A DNA stretch of 14,151 nucleotides from an uncultured Mycoplasmatota bacterium (GTDB lineage: Bacteria > Bacillota_I > Bacilli_A > RF39 > UBA660), in the NCBI GenBank assembly GCA_946497375.1, contig CAMMKE010000027.1:1-14151 (forward strand), written 5' to 3'. The notes beneath the pieces were generated by a model. That model was not told where the DNA came from. It worked only from the letters and a program-made list of their open reading frames with translations, and ran no database searches. Positions 1 to 8,000 of the stretch are shown one piece after another (position 1 is the first letter of the stretch; the number at the start of each line of letters is the position of its first letter). The translations under genes and the position numbers were made by a program.

Positions 1-1292
1 AAGCGATGGAGGCATTTATTCATAACTTAAATACAATGCATTCAAGAGCAGGAGCCCAAGTTCCATTTTCATCAGTTAACTTTGGAACAGATACATCTCC
101 AGAAGGAAGAATGGTTATTAAAAACTATTTACTTTCTGCAGATAGAGGACTTGGAAAAGGAGAAACACCAATCTTTCCAGTATCTATCTTTAAAGTAAAA
201 GAAGGGGTTAACTATAATAAGGAAGATCCTAACTATGATTTATTTAAACTTGCTTGTAAGGTATCTGCTAAAAGACTTTTCCCTAACTTTGCTTTTATAG
301 ATGCTCCATTTAACTTACAATACTATAAAGAAGGAGACTTTAATACTGAGATAGCTTATATGGGATGTCGTACAAGGGTAATAGGAGATGTTACTAGTCC
401 AGATAATGAAATTGTTACAGGACGTGGTAATTTATCTTTTACTACTATTAACTTACCAAGACTTGGTATTAAACATGGTATAGCATTAAAAGAAAGAGAT
501 AAGGCAGATATGGATGGGTTCTATAAAGAGCTTGAGTCTCTTATGGATATGGTTAAAGACCAGTTACTTGAAAGATTTGAGTTTCAATGTAGTAAACATA
601 ATTACAACTTTCCATTCTTACTTGGACAAGGTATTTGGAATAATGGTGAGAAGTTAAAACCTACAGATAGACTTAGAAAAGTATGGAAACATGGAACATT
701 ATCTACAGGATTTATTGGACTTGCAGAATGTTTAAAAGCTTTAACAGGAAAACACCATGGAGAAAGTGAAGAAAGTCAAAAGTTAGGACTTGAGATTATT
801 ACATTTATGAGAAAACGTTGTGATGAGTATTCTCGTAAATATAACTTGAACTTTACTTGTCTTGCAACTCCTGCAGAAGGGCTATCTGGTAGATTTACAG
901 GAATTGATAGAGCGATATATGGAAAGATTAAGGGTGTTACTGATAGAGAATATTATACTAATTCATTCCATGTACCAGTTTATTACAATATAAGTATTAC
1001 TGATAAGATAGAGAAAGAGGCACCATACCATGCTCTTACTAATGGAGGACATATTTCTTATATTGAACTTGATGGTGATGCTGCTTCTAATGTTGAGGCA
1101 TTTGAGAAGATAATTCGTGTTATGAAAGAAGCAGGTATTGGATATGGTGCGATTAACCATCCTGTTGATAGAGACCCTGTTTGTGGATATGTTGGAGTTA
1201 TTAATGATGTTTGTCCTAGATGTGGACGTCATGAAGGTGAAGGGGTTCCAATTGAGAGAATAACATCTATTGATAATAATTGTTGTGAATAG
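1..1292 (+). CDS. nrdD: Anaerobic ribonucleoside-triphosphate reductase, main chain (5' partial)
   Basis: This is the C-terminal part of the class III ribonucleotide reductase large chain, which makes dNTPs from NTPs without oxygen using a glycyl radical. The reading frame is open to the window edge, and the ATG at 6 is an internal Met because family-typical sequence begins immediately (HNLNTMHSRAGAQVPFSS, then GTDTSPEGRM). The GCRTRV motif, with Cys at 366-368, probably carries the active-site thiyl cysteine of the finger loop. Near the end come Cys codons at 1182, 1212 and 1221 (VCGY...CPRCGR), matching the zinc-ribbon region of the family. The chain then ends at GEGVPIERI plus a short tail finishing NNCCE. 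The glycyl-radical segment that normally follows is absent here and is found in the next ORF. Family identity is sure; whether this split form is functional is inference. Confidence 0.93.
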   Translation, partial: AMEAFIHNLNTMHSRAGAQVPFSSVNFGTDTSPEGRMVIKNYLLSADRGLGKGETPIFPVSIFKVKEGVNYNKEDPNYDLFKLACKVSAKRLFPNFAFIDAPFNLQYYKEGDFNTEIAYMGCRTRVIGDVTSPDNEIVTGRGNLSFTTINLPRLGIKHGIALKERDKADMDGFYKELESLMDMVKDQLLERFEFQCSKHNYNFPFLLGQGIWNNGEKLKPTDRLRKVWKHGTLSTGFIGLAECLKALTGKHHGESEESQKLGLEIITFMRKRCDEYSRKYNLNFTCLATPAEGLSGRFTGIDRAIYGKIKGVTDREYYTNSFHVPVYYNISITDKIEKEAPYHALTNGGHISYIELDGDAASNVEAFEKIIRVMKEAGIGYGAINHPVDRDPVCGYVGVINDVCPRCGRHEGEGVPIERITSIDNNCCE

Positions 1293-1327
1293 TTTTAATA
1301 AATAAAAATAAGAGGGAGGAATTAAAT

Positions 1328-1498
1328 ATGAAAAAAATAGTTGGAGAAGGACAAAAATTTGAAAGGATTAGACGTATTACAGGTTACTTAGTAGGTGGTG
1401 TTGATAGATTTAATAATGGTAAACGTGCTGAAGAGGCTGACCGTGTTAAACATAGTGGCTTAAATGATGTTTTAAAGACTGCAAAAGAAGGTAAATAA
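1328..1498 (+). CDS. Free-standing glycyl-radical domain of NrdD (split gene)
   Basis: This 56-residue ORF carries the glycyl-radical motif missing from the upstream nrdD chain: FERIRRITGYLVG, with the predicted radical Gly at residue 19, followed by DRFNNGKRAEE and DRVKH. In ordinary NrdD these form the last part of one polypeptide. The ORF has its own ribosome binding site (agggagga at 1312-1319, ATG at 1328) and lies 35 bases after the nrdD stop in another frame. nrdG starts one base after its stop. Residues 6-14 (GEGQKFERI) repeat the segment GEGVPIERI that ends the upstream chain, so the two products overlap in homology. That argues for an evolved domain split rather than a sequencing frameshift. 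By analogy with GrcA/YfiD, the spare glycyl-radical part of pyruvate formate-lyase, it may dock on the main chain and be activated by NrdG. The docking is inference. Confidence 0.85.
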   Translation: MKKIVGEGQKFERIRRITGYLVGGVDRFNNGKRAEEADRVKHSGLNDVLKTAKEGK

Positions 1499-1499
1499 A

Positions 1500-2051
1500 A
1501 TGAAAATAAGACTAGCAGCTTATTTACAACCAGACTCTATTGTAGATGGAGAAGGGGTAAGAACTGTTATTTGGACGCAAGGATGTCCTCATGCGTGTCC
1601 TGGATGTCAAAATCCAGGGACTCATGACTTTGATGGTGGGGCTTTATTCGATGTTAATGAAGTAATAGATGAGTTAAAGACTATTAAAAATCAAGATGGT
1701 ATTACTTTATCCGGAGGAGATCCTGTATGTCAGAGTGAAGCCTGTTATCTGATTAGTAAAGCTGCTCATGAGATGGGACTTAATGTATGGTGTTATACAG
1801 GTTATACTTATGAAGCTATGCTTAAAAATCCTAAGATGAAGAAGTTATTAAGTGAAGTAGATGTCTTAGTAGATGGTAAATTCATTTTAGAAGAGAGAAG
1901 TTTAAATATCTATTATAGAGGTTCTAGAAATCAAAGAGTTATAGATGTTCCTAAAAGTCTAAAACAAGAAAGAGTAGTTCTTATAGATAGATATATGAAA
2001 GATAAAAGTTATGAGGAACCTTATAAAAAGCCAGATTATATGTTTATATAA
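1500..2051 (+). CDS. nrdG: Anaerobic ribonucleoside-triphosphate reductase activating protein (radical SAM)
   Basis: NrdG is the radical-SAM activase that installs the glycyl radical on NrdD using a [4Fe-4S] cluster and S-adenosylmethionine. The cluster motif CxxxCxxC is seen as C29, C33 and C36 (GCPHACPGC). The SAM-contact motif SGGDP is at residues 71-75, and the family C-terminal motif RGSRNQRVIDV lies near residue 140-150. At 183 residues its length is slightly above the usual 150-180. The ATG overlaps the A-rich end of the preceding mini-ORF (one-base gap), so translation is probably coupled to the glycyl-radical subunit, which would be its direct substrate. A terminator hairpin overlaps the 3' end, closing the nrd operon. 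Confidence 0.95.
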   Translation: MKIRLAAYLQPDSIVDGEGVRTVIWTQGCPHACPGCQNPGTHDFDGGALFDVNEVIDELKTIKNQDGITLSGGDPVCQSEACYLISKAAHEMGLNVWCYTGYTYEAMLKNPKMKKLLSEVDVLVDGKFILEERSLNIYYRGSRNQRVIDVPKSLKQERVVLIDRYMKDKSYEEPYKKPDYMFI

Positions 2052-2069
2052 TCTAGCTTTTTCTTTTTG
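2029..2069 (+). terminator. Rho-independent terminator of the nrd operon
   Basis: The hairpin has arms AGC-c-AGATTATAT (2029-2041) and ATATAATCT-a-GCT (2046-2058), loop GTTT, and a T-rich tail to 2069. The 5' arm lies inside the last codons of nrdG. Confidence 0.75.
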
Positions 2070-2095
2070 TTTATGATAATATATTTATATAAGAT
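2067..2095 (+). promoter_or_regulatory. Possible promoter for the DUF1292 gene
   Basis: TTGTTT (2067-2072), a 17-base spacer and TAAGAT (2090-2095) sit just after the nrd terminator and just before the aaaggagg ribosome binding site. The match is moderate in very AT-rich DNA; TATAAG at 2088-2093 is another possible -10. Confidence 0.35.
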
Positions 2096-2112
2096 AAAAG
2101 GAGGTTAAAATT

Positions 2113-2355
2113 ATGGATGATGCAAAATTTAAGATTGAAGTTGATGGTGAAGTTAAGGAAGCAGAGATGTTAAAGACTGTTAGTCTTGATGGGAATAATT
2201 ATGCTATTTATGCTATTGATAAGGGTGATGAGACTAGTGATATCTTAGCTTCTCGTATAATTAAAGATAGTGAAGGTAAGGATACTTTAGTTGATTTAGA
2301 AAGCGATGAAGAGAGAAATAAAATAAAAGATATAGTAAATGCAATGTTTTCATAA
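2113..2355 (+). CDS. DUF1292 (YrzB-like) small acidic protein
   Basis: This 80-residue acidic protein resembles DUF1292/YrzB proteins of Bacillota in size, composition and layout. It has a short beta-rich start (FKIEVDGEV), a central YAIYAIDKGDE and an acidic C-terminal half ending in a helix (DEERNKIKDIVNAMF). The function of this family is not established. A near-perfect ribosome binding site (aaaggaggt, from 2098) precedes the ATG. It is followed after about 14 bases by the coiled-coil gene, so the two probably share a transcript. The family call rests on pattern recognition only. Confidence 0.6.
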   Translation: MDDAKFKIEVDGEVKEAEMLKTVSLDGNNYAIYAIDKGDETSDILASRIIKDSEGKDTLVDLESDEERNKIKDIVNAMFS

Positions 2356-2369
2356 GGTGAGTGATATTT

Positions 2370-3449
2370 ATGACTTTAGAAGAATTGGAAAAAGAGCTTT
2401 TGTCTGATGAAGAAAGATTAACTTCTAGTTTAGAGAAGTATAAAAGTGCAAAGGCTGATTTAAGGAAAGCTAGAATTACTTCTATTTCTAATAAACTACT
2501 TGCTCCATATAGACGGTTTAGAATAAAAGTTAATATTGTAAAAAGTGATTTGATGGCTGAAGCTATAAGAAAGAAAAAAAAGCTTGATAAGAAAAAGGAT
2601 GAACTTTTTCAGGTATTAGAAGAAAAGATAGATGCTCCTATTAAATTTGGAGAAGAGATAGGGTCAGAAGTTATTGATACTTTTGATTATATAAAAGAAA
2701 TAGGATCTGGGAAAGTTAGTAAGGCCTCATCTTTTGTTGTTAGTGTAAAAAATGTTGCTATTAAAAAAGTGAAAGAGAATACTACTATAGATTTAACTAT
2801 TAAGAAGGCTATAGAAGATGTAAAACTAAAATATATTACTAATAAATATAATAGAGCAGTAGAGCAAAAGAAAAAGGAAGAAGAGCAAGCTAGATTAGAA
2901 GAGTTAAATAGTGCTATAAAATTTGATGAAGAGATTAAAGCAGATTATAAAGAAAGGGATGTTCCTTTTGCTAATATAAATGAAAAAATACAAAAGGCAA
3001 GTAGACAAAGTAGTTATATGGGTAAAGCTACTAATAGAGTTGTTAGATATTTTAAGAGTAAGAAAGATAATTTATTTAGTGATATTAGTGATAAAGTATA
3101 TGAATCAGGTTTTAATATAAGAGTAAGTGCTTATGAGACGATGGGAAAAGTTTCTAAGAGTATGTCTCAAATAAAGACTGTATTTAATAATGAGTTATCT
3201 GATTTGAAAGCTAATGTTAATGATAGATATAATTCTATTAAGCGTGATATAAAAAGTAATATTGATAGTGTTTCTTATGCTTATCAGGAAGCGAAAGAGA
3301 AAAAAGAAGCTGAAAGAGTTAACAAAGAACAAGAGCTTGCTATTAAAAGAGCTCAGTTAGATAGTATGAGAGCGTCTTTAGAAACAGTTAATAACACTGG
3401 AGATATATTTAGTAATGTTCCTAGTTTAGATGTTGAAAAAACTAGATGA
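2370..3449 (+). CDS. Unknown Lys/Glu-rich coiled-coil protein
   Basis: I do not recognise this 359-residue protein. It is highly charged and almost entirely predicted helix. It has no signal peptide, membrane segment, cysteine motif or nucleotide-binding loop. Long amphipathic stretches occur at about 1-80, 160-190 and 290-345, including KKKKLDKKKDEL and QKKKEEEQARLEEL. ATG 2370 is preferred over the in-frame GTG at 2361 because aaggtga (2354-2360) is about nine bases from the ATG but touches the GTG. It follows the DUF1292 gene with only a short gap. The layout suggests a cytosolic or membrane-surface scaffold, but that is a guess. The gene ends with TGA, supporting the standard code here. 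Confidence 0.7.
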   Translation: MTLEELEKELLSDEERLTSSLEKYKSAKADLRKARITSISNKLLAPYRRFRIKVNIVKSDLMAEAIRKKKKLDKKKDELFQVLEEKIDAPIKFGEEIGSEVIDTFDYIKEIGSGKVSKASSFVVSVKNVAIKKVKENTTIDLTIKKAIEDVKLKYITNKYNRAVEQKKKEEEQARLEELNSAIKFDEEIKADYKERDVPFANINEKIQKASRQSSYMGKATNRVVRYFKSKKDNLFSDISDKVYESGFNIRVSAYETMGKVSKSMSQIKTVFNNELSDLKANVNDRYNSIKRDIKSNIDSVSYAYQEAKEKKEAERVNKEQELAIKRAQLDSMRASLETVNNTGDIFSNVPSLDVEKTR

Positions 3450-3490
3450 TTTCTACATATTTCTACACAATTACCTTGTTTATCATGAAA

Positions 3491-3525
3491 ATATGTTGAC
3501 ATATACATAAAAAACATGTTATTAT
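3491..3525 (+). promoter_or_regulatory. Promoter with operator-like palindromes for the toxin-antitoxin operon
   Basis: TTGACA (3496-3501) and TATTAT (3520-3525) with an 18-base spacer form a strong promoter. The inverted repeat ATATGT-tg-ACATAT (3491-3504) overlaps the -35, and the perfect palindrome AACATGTT (3513-3520) runs into the -10. Ribbon-helix-helix antitoxins typically repress their own promoters through such sites, so these are good operator candidates. Confidence 0.65.
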
Positions 3526-3552
3526 GTTGGCAAGAAAGGAGATGATTATTAT

Positions 3553-3840
3553 ATGTCTAATTTAACTAGTGCTATTAATGTGAATGTTCCTTTAGAAGTT
3601 AAAGAAGAAGCTACTGCTCTTTTTAATAATTTAGGTTTAAATATGAGTGTTGCTATAAATATGTTTTTAAAAAGAGCAATTTACGAAAGAGGAATACCAT
3701 TTGAGGTTAAAGAACCTAGACCAAGTAGAGAATTTTTAGCAGCCCTTAATGAACTTGATTATATGGAGAAACATCCAAATGAATATAAAGCTTATGATAA
3801 TATTGCAGATTTAAAAGAGGCTTTAGAGTCTGATGAATAA
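3553..3840 (+). CDS. RelB/DinJ-family antitoxin
   Basis: This 95-residue protein has an N-terminal ribbon-helix-helix fold of the RelB/DinJ type at residues about 7-50: a beta strand INVNVPLEV, then helices containing ATALFNNLGLNMSVAINMF and LKRAIYERGIPFEV. The acidic C-terminal tail (residues 55-95, ending LKEALESDE) is the usual toxin-neutralising region. Known family members bind and block the toxin and repress the operon. The gene overlaps the toxin ORF by eight bases, a coupling typical of such pairs. Palindromes over the upstream promoter support autoregulation. Confidence 0.88.
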   Translation: MSNLTSAINVNVPLEVKEEATALFNNLGLNMSVAINMFLKRAIYERGIPFEVKEPRPSREFLAALNELDYMEKHPNEYKAYDNIADLKEALESDE

Positions 3841-4123
3841 TTACAAAGTTAAGTTTACTAAAAGTTTTAAAAAACAACTTAAGAAAGTTACTAAACAAGG
3901 CAAAAATATTGATAAGCTTTTAAATGTAGTTGATATGTTATCTAAGAAAAAAGAGTTAGATTCCAAGTATAGAGATCATGCTCTTATTGATAATAAATAT
4001 TATAGTAATTGTCGGGAGTGCCATATTGAACCAGATTGGTTATTAGTTTATAAATATGATGAAGATATATTAATTTTATATTTAGTAGAAACTGGTAGTC
4101 ATAGTGATTTGTTTAATAAATGA
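3833..4123 (+). CDS. YafQ/RelE-family mRNA interferase toxin
   Basis: This 96-residue basic protein is a YafQ-type type II toxin, a ribosome-dependent endoribonuclease that cleaves mRNA during translation. The family catalytic and structural residues appear intact: H49 (YRDHAL), H64 and D68-W69 (CHIEPDWLLVYK), and H90 (ETGSHSDLF). These align with H50, H63, D67 and H87 of E. coli YafQ as I recall them. The N-terminus YKVKFTKSFKKQLKK is the usual basic helix. Its ATG lies within the end of the antitoxin gene. The module looks complete and probably active. Confidence 0.88.
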   Translation: MNNYKVKFTKSFKKQLKKVTKQGKNIDKLLNVVDMLSKKKELDSKYRDHALIDNKYYSNCRECHIEPDWLLVYKYDEDILILYLVETGSHSDLFNK

Positions 4124-4142
4124 TTTATAGGATAAGAGATTT

Positions 4143-4173
4143 AAGTAAGAGTTTAGTTCTTGCTTTTTTCTTT
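4143..4173 (+). terminator. Terminator after the toxin-antitoxin operon
   Basis: AAGTAAGA (4143-4150) pairs with TCTTGCTT (4158-4165) through one G-U pair, with a 7-base loop, followed by TTTTTTCTTT. Its tail overlaps the -35 of the next promoter. Confidence 0.6.
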
Positions 4174-4188
4174 CCATTGGTATATAAT
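4160..4188 (+). promoter_or_regulatory. Probable promoter for the 4215 gene
   Basis: A perfect -10 TATAAT (4183-4188) lies 17 bases after TTGCTT (4160-4165). The transcript would start near 4195, just before the aaggga ribosome binding site. Confidence 0.55.
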
Positions 4189-4214
4189 AAGTCTTACTCG
4201 AAGGGAGAAATCTT

Positions 4215-4727
4215 ATGATTGCTAGAATAACTAATTTTGCAAGTAAGGAAAATCAAATTATTGAGTGGGATGAGAGAATACCCACGATAATATATGTTTT
4301 TAATGAATATGTTGAAAAAATGTATGAAAGACTTTTAAATCAGCTTTACTGGTTATTAGAAAAATATCCTGATAGTTTAAAAGATGATGTTATTTTAAGG
4401 AAATATCAAGAATTAAAGAAATATGCTAAAGATAATAAGACTGCTATTAATAATCTTTATTCTTATTATAATAAAGGAATAACAGAATGTTCTATAAAAG
4501 AAAATACAAAAATTAATTCTTATGGTATTAGGATTGTTCCTAAAAAGTCATATCCTACATGTATTACTATAACTAGTTATAATAGTACAAGTGGTATATT
4601 ATTAAGTAAAGATGAATTAAAACTAAAATTGAATAAAGATGAGACATATTATACTAGTATGATGACAATGGATTCTTCTGTTACTTTTATTTATAAAAAA
4701 GAAAAGAAATTGGTAAAACATTTATAA
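4215..4727 (+). CDS. Hypothetical protein
   Basis: I do not recognise this 170-residue protein. Residues 1-90 look mainly helical and rich in Tyr, Leu and Lys (YERLLNQLYWLLEKYP, KYQELKKYAK). The C-terminal third looks beta-rich (GIRIVPKKSYPTCITITSY). There is no signal peptide, transmembrane segment or metal-binding cluster. It is monocistronic: its own promoter and ribosome binding site lie upstream, and the ileS leader promoter begins six bases after its stop. Its codon use matches its neighbours. Confidence 0.7.
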   Translation: MIARITNFASKENQIIEWDERIPTIIYVFNEYVEKMYERLLNQLYWLLEKYPDSLKDDVILRKYQELKKYAKDNKTAINNLYSYYNKGITECSIKENTKINSYGIRIVPKKSYPTCITITSYNSTSGILLSKDELKLKLNKDETYYTSMMTMDSSVTFIYKKEKKLVKHL

Positions 4728-4733
4728 AAATAG

Positions 4734-4763
4734 TTGCATAAACTATATAAACTGTGATATATT
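4734..4763 (+). promoter_or_regulatory. Promoter of the T-box/ileS transcription unit
   Basis: TTGCAT (4734-4739), an 18-base spacer and an extended -10 TGa-TATATT (4755-4763). Transcription would start near 4770, about 15 bases before the T-box stem I. Confidence 0.55.
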
Positions 4764-4780
4764 TTGTTTAGTTTTATTTA

Positions 4781-4996
4781 AAACAAGTGCGAAAGACGGG
4801 AATAAGGAAATTTTATAGAGAGTTCTTGGTTGGTGGAAAAGAATAAAGGAACTTATTTCGGATCACTTTCAAGTTGTGCTTTAAGGATAAGTTAAAGCCG
4901 GGTAAAACCGTTAAATAATCAAGATAGATTAAATCTATGAACCAAGGTGGTACAGTGTTATTTTTAACGCCCTTGTGATTCATAGATTTTTTTGTT
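4781..4996 (+). ncRNA. Isoleucine T-box riboswitch leader
   Basis: This leader senses uncharged tRNA-Ile and lets transcription proceed into ileS when charging is low. The hallmark T-box sequence AAGGTGGTACA is at 4944-4954. Stem I closes through ACAA/TTGT and GAAAG (4791-4795) with CTTTC (4866-4870). The distal region ttggttggtgg (about 4827-4837) is of the stem I apical type. An ATC isoleucine codon at 4862-4864, followed by A, sits on the 3' side of stem I just before the closing CTTTC, in the expected specifier position. The competing terminator is at 4932-4993. The downstream gene encodes IleRS, in agreement with the specifier. Confidence 0.93.
4932..4993 (+). terminator. T-box-controlled intrinsic terminator
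   Basis: AATCTATGAA (4932-4941) pairs with TTCATAGATT (4979-4988), reinforced by CAAGG (4943-4947) with CCTTG (4971-4975), then a run of seven T. The 5' arm and the T-box sequence lie together, so binding of uncharged tRNA would compete with this hairpin. Confidence 0.85.
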
Positions 4997-5011
4997 TAGG
5001 AGGAGATAATT

Positions 5012-8000
5012 ATGGCATTTAGGGAACTTGAAAAAGGTAAGACTCATGAAGTCGAGATGAATATTTTAAAGACTTGGGAGAAGATGGATATCTTAAAACA
5101 ATGTATTGATAATAGAGAAGGTAAAGAAAACTTTGTTTTTTATGATGGACCTGCAACTGCTAATGGTAAACCAGGACTACATCATATGATGGCTAAGTTT
5201 TTAAAAGATACTTTCTGTAAATATAAGACTATGCAAGGATATAGAGTTCTACGTAAAGTAGGTTGGGATACTCATGGACTTCCTGTAGAGTTACAAGTAG
5301 AAAAAGAACTTGGTTTTAGTAATAAAAAAGATATCGAAGAGTATGGTATAAAAGAATTTAATCAGAAGTGTCGTGAGAGTGTTTGGGAAAATGAGAAGGC
5401 TTTTTCTGATTTAACTAAAGAAATGGGACAGTTTATTGATTTAGAGCATCCTTATGTTACTTATGATAATAACTATATAGAAACAGAATGGTGGATTCTT
5501 AAAAAATTCTTTGATGAAGGATTATTTTATGAAGGACATAAGATACTTCCATACTGTACTAGATGTGGTACAGGTCTTGCTTCTCATGAAGTAGCCCAAG
5601 GTTATAAAGAAGTAACTGCAAATACTGTTATTGTTCCTATGAAGAAAAAGGATGAAGATGTTTACTTTCTTGTTTGGACTACTACTCCTTGGACTTTGAT
5701 TAGTAATGTAGCACTTTGTGTTAATCCAAGAGAAGAGTATGTATTAGTAGAGAGTCAAGGTAATAAGTTTATTGTAGGTAAAAAACTAGCTTCTAAAGTA
5801 TTAGGAGATGACTATACAGTATTAGAAGAATATAGTGGTAAGAACTTAGAATATATGGAATATGAACAGTTAATACCTAGTTTAAAAGTAGATAAGAAAG
5901 CTTTTTTTGTTACAGTAGATGATTATGTAACTATGGAAGATGGTACTGGTATTGTTCATATTGCACCTGCTTTTGGACAAGATGACTATAATGTAGGAAA
6001 GAAATATAATTTACCTGTCTTAAATCCTGTAGGAGAGGATGGTAAATATACTGAAGGATTATGGAAAGGTATGTTTGTTTTCGATGCTGATATAGAAGTT
6101 ATTAAGTACTTAAAAGAGAATGGTAAACTATTTAAGAAGATTAAAATGAATCATAATTATCCTCATTGTTGGAGATGTGATACACCTTTATTATATTATG
6201 CTAAACCTTCATATTACTTAGAGGTAACTAAGATAAAAGACCAAGTTGTTAAAAATAATAATGGTGTTAATTGGTATCCATCTTTTGTTGGAGAGAAAAG
6301 ATTTGGTAACTGGTTATTAAATATGAATGATTGGGCTATATCAAGAAATAGATATTGGGGTACTCCACTACCTTTATGGAAATGTAGTTGTGGACATCAA
6401 GAGATGATAGGATCACGTAAAGAGCTTGTAGAAAAAGCAATAGAAGATATAGATGAGACTATAGAGTTACATCGTCCTTATGTTGATGATATTCATATTA
6501 AGTGTCCAGAATGTGGAAAAACAATGAGTCGTGTTAGTGAAGTAATTGATTGCTGGTTTGATTCAGGTTCTATGCCTTTTGCACAGTACCATTATCCATT
6601 TGAAAATAAAGAGTTATTTGAAGATCAATTTCCAGCAGATTTTATCTGTGAAGGAATAGATCAGACTAGAGGATGGTTCTATACTTTAATGTTAATCTCT
6701 ACTTTTGTTACCGGTAAAAGTCCTTATAAAAATGTCTTAGTTAATGACTTATTACTTGATAAATATGGTAAGAAGATGAGTAAAAGTAAAGGTAATATCG
6801 TTAAACCATTTGATTTGATGAATGAGTTTGGAAGTGATGTTATTAGATTCTATTTACCTTATGTATCTCCTGTATGGACTCCTATTAAGTTTGATAATGA
6901 TGGCTTAAAAGAAGTTAATTCTAAGTACTTATCAACACTTAAAAACGCTTATTCATTCTTTGAGATGTATGCTAATGCAGATAAGATTGATCCAAGGGAA
7001 TATAATGTTCCTGTTAATGATAGAGATATTACTGATAAATGGTTACTATCTCGTTTAAATAATACTTTGTCACTTGTTACTAAAGCATATGATGAGTATG
7101 ACTTAAATAAAGTAGTTCATTATATCGTAGATTTCTTAAATGATGATTTTTCTAACTGGTATATTAGAAGTAATAGAAAGAGATTCTGGGATAGTGAACT
7201 TACTCTTAGTAAAAAGGCAGTATATCAAACTACTTATGAAGTTTTACTTGCTTTATGTGAGATGGCTGCACCTGTTACACCATTTGTTACAGAAGAAATT
7301 TATCGTAATTTGACTGATGGTAAGAGTGTTCATTTGAGAGATTTCCCTAAAGTAGATGAAACTTTAATATCTAGTGAACTTGAAAATAGAATGAGTTTAG
7401 TTCGTGATATTTGTAGTTTAGGACGTAATGCCAGAGAAGATGTGTCTATTAAAGTTAGACAACCTCTTAACTTTATAATTGTTCCTAAAGTATTTGAAAG
7501 TGTAGTAGGAGAACTTGAATCTATAATATTAGAAGAGTTAAATGTTAAAGAAGTAGTTTATGAAGATGATATGAGTCTTTATATGGATTATATTGTTAAG
7601 CCTAACTTTAGAGTAGTAGGTAAGATGTTTGGTTCTAATATTAAAGACTTCCAAGAATTAGTTAGTAAATTTGATATTAATGATGTTAATCAAATTAAAT
7701 CAGGTTACTATACTACTGAATTCTTAGGTAAAGAGTTAAAGATTACCGAAGATATGATTACAACAACTCTTAAGAATAAAGAAGGATATTGTGCTTCTAG
7801 TAATGGTAATATTAGTGTAGTCTTAGATACTACTTTAACAGATGACTTAATTCTTGAAGGACTTGCTCGTGAAGTAGTTAGAAAAGTACAAAGTCTAAGA
7901 AAAGAAGCTGATTTTGTTATTACTGATAGAATTAATCTTTACTATAATGGAGAAGATATTGTCGATGTAATGCTTGATAAGTATATGAATTATGTTAAAG

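Noticed and set aside
3447..3449. TGA read as tryptophan (mycoplasma-type code)
   Set aside because: All conserved Trp residues use TGG, and TGA ends an ORF at the expected place.
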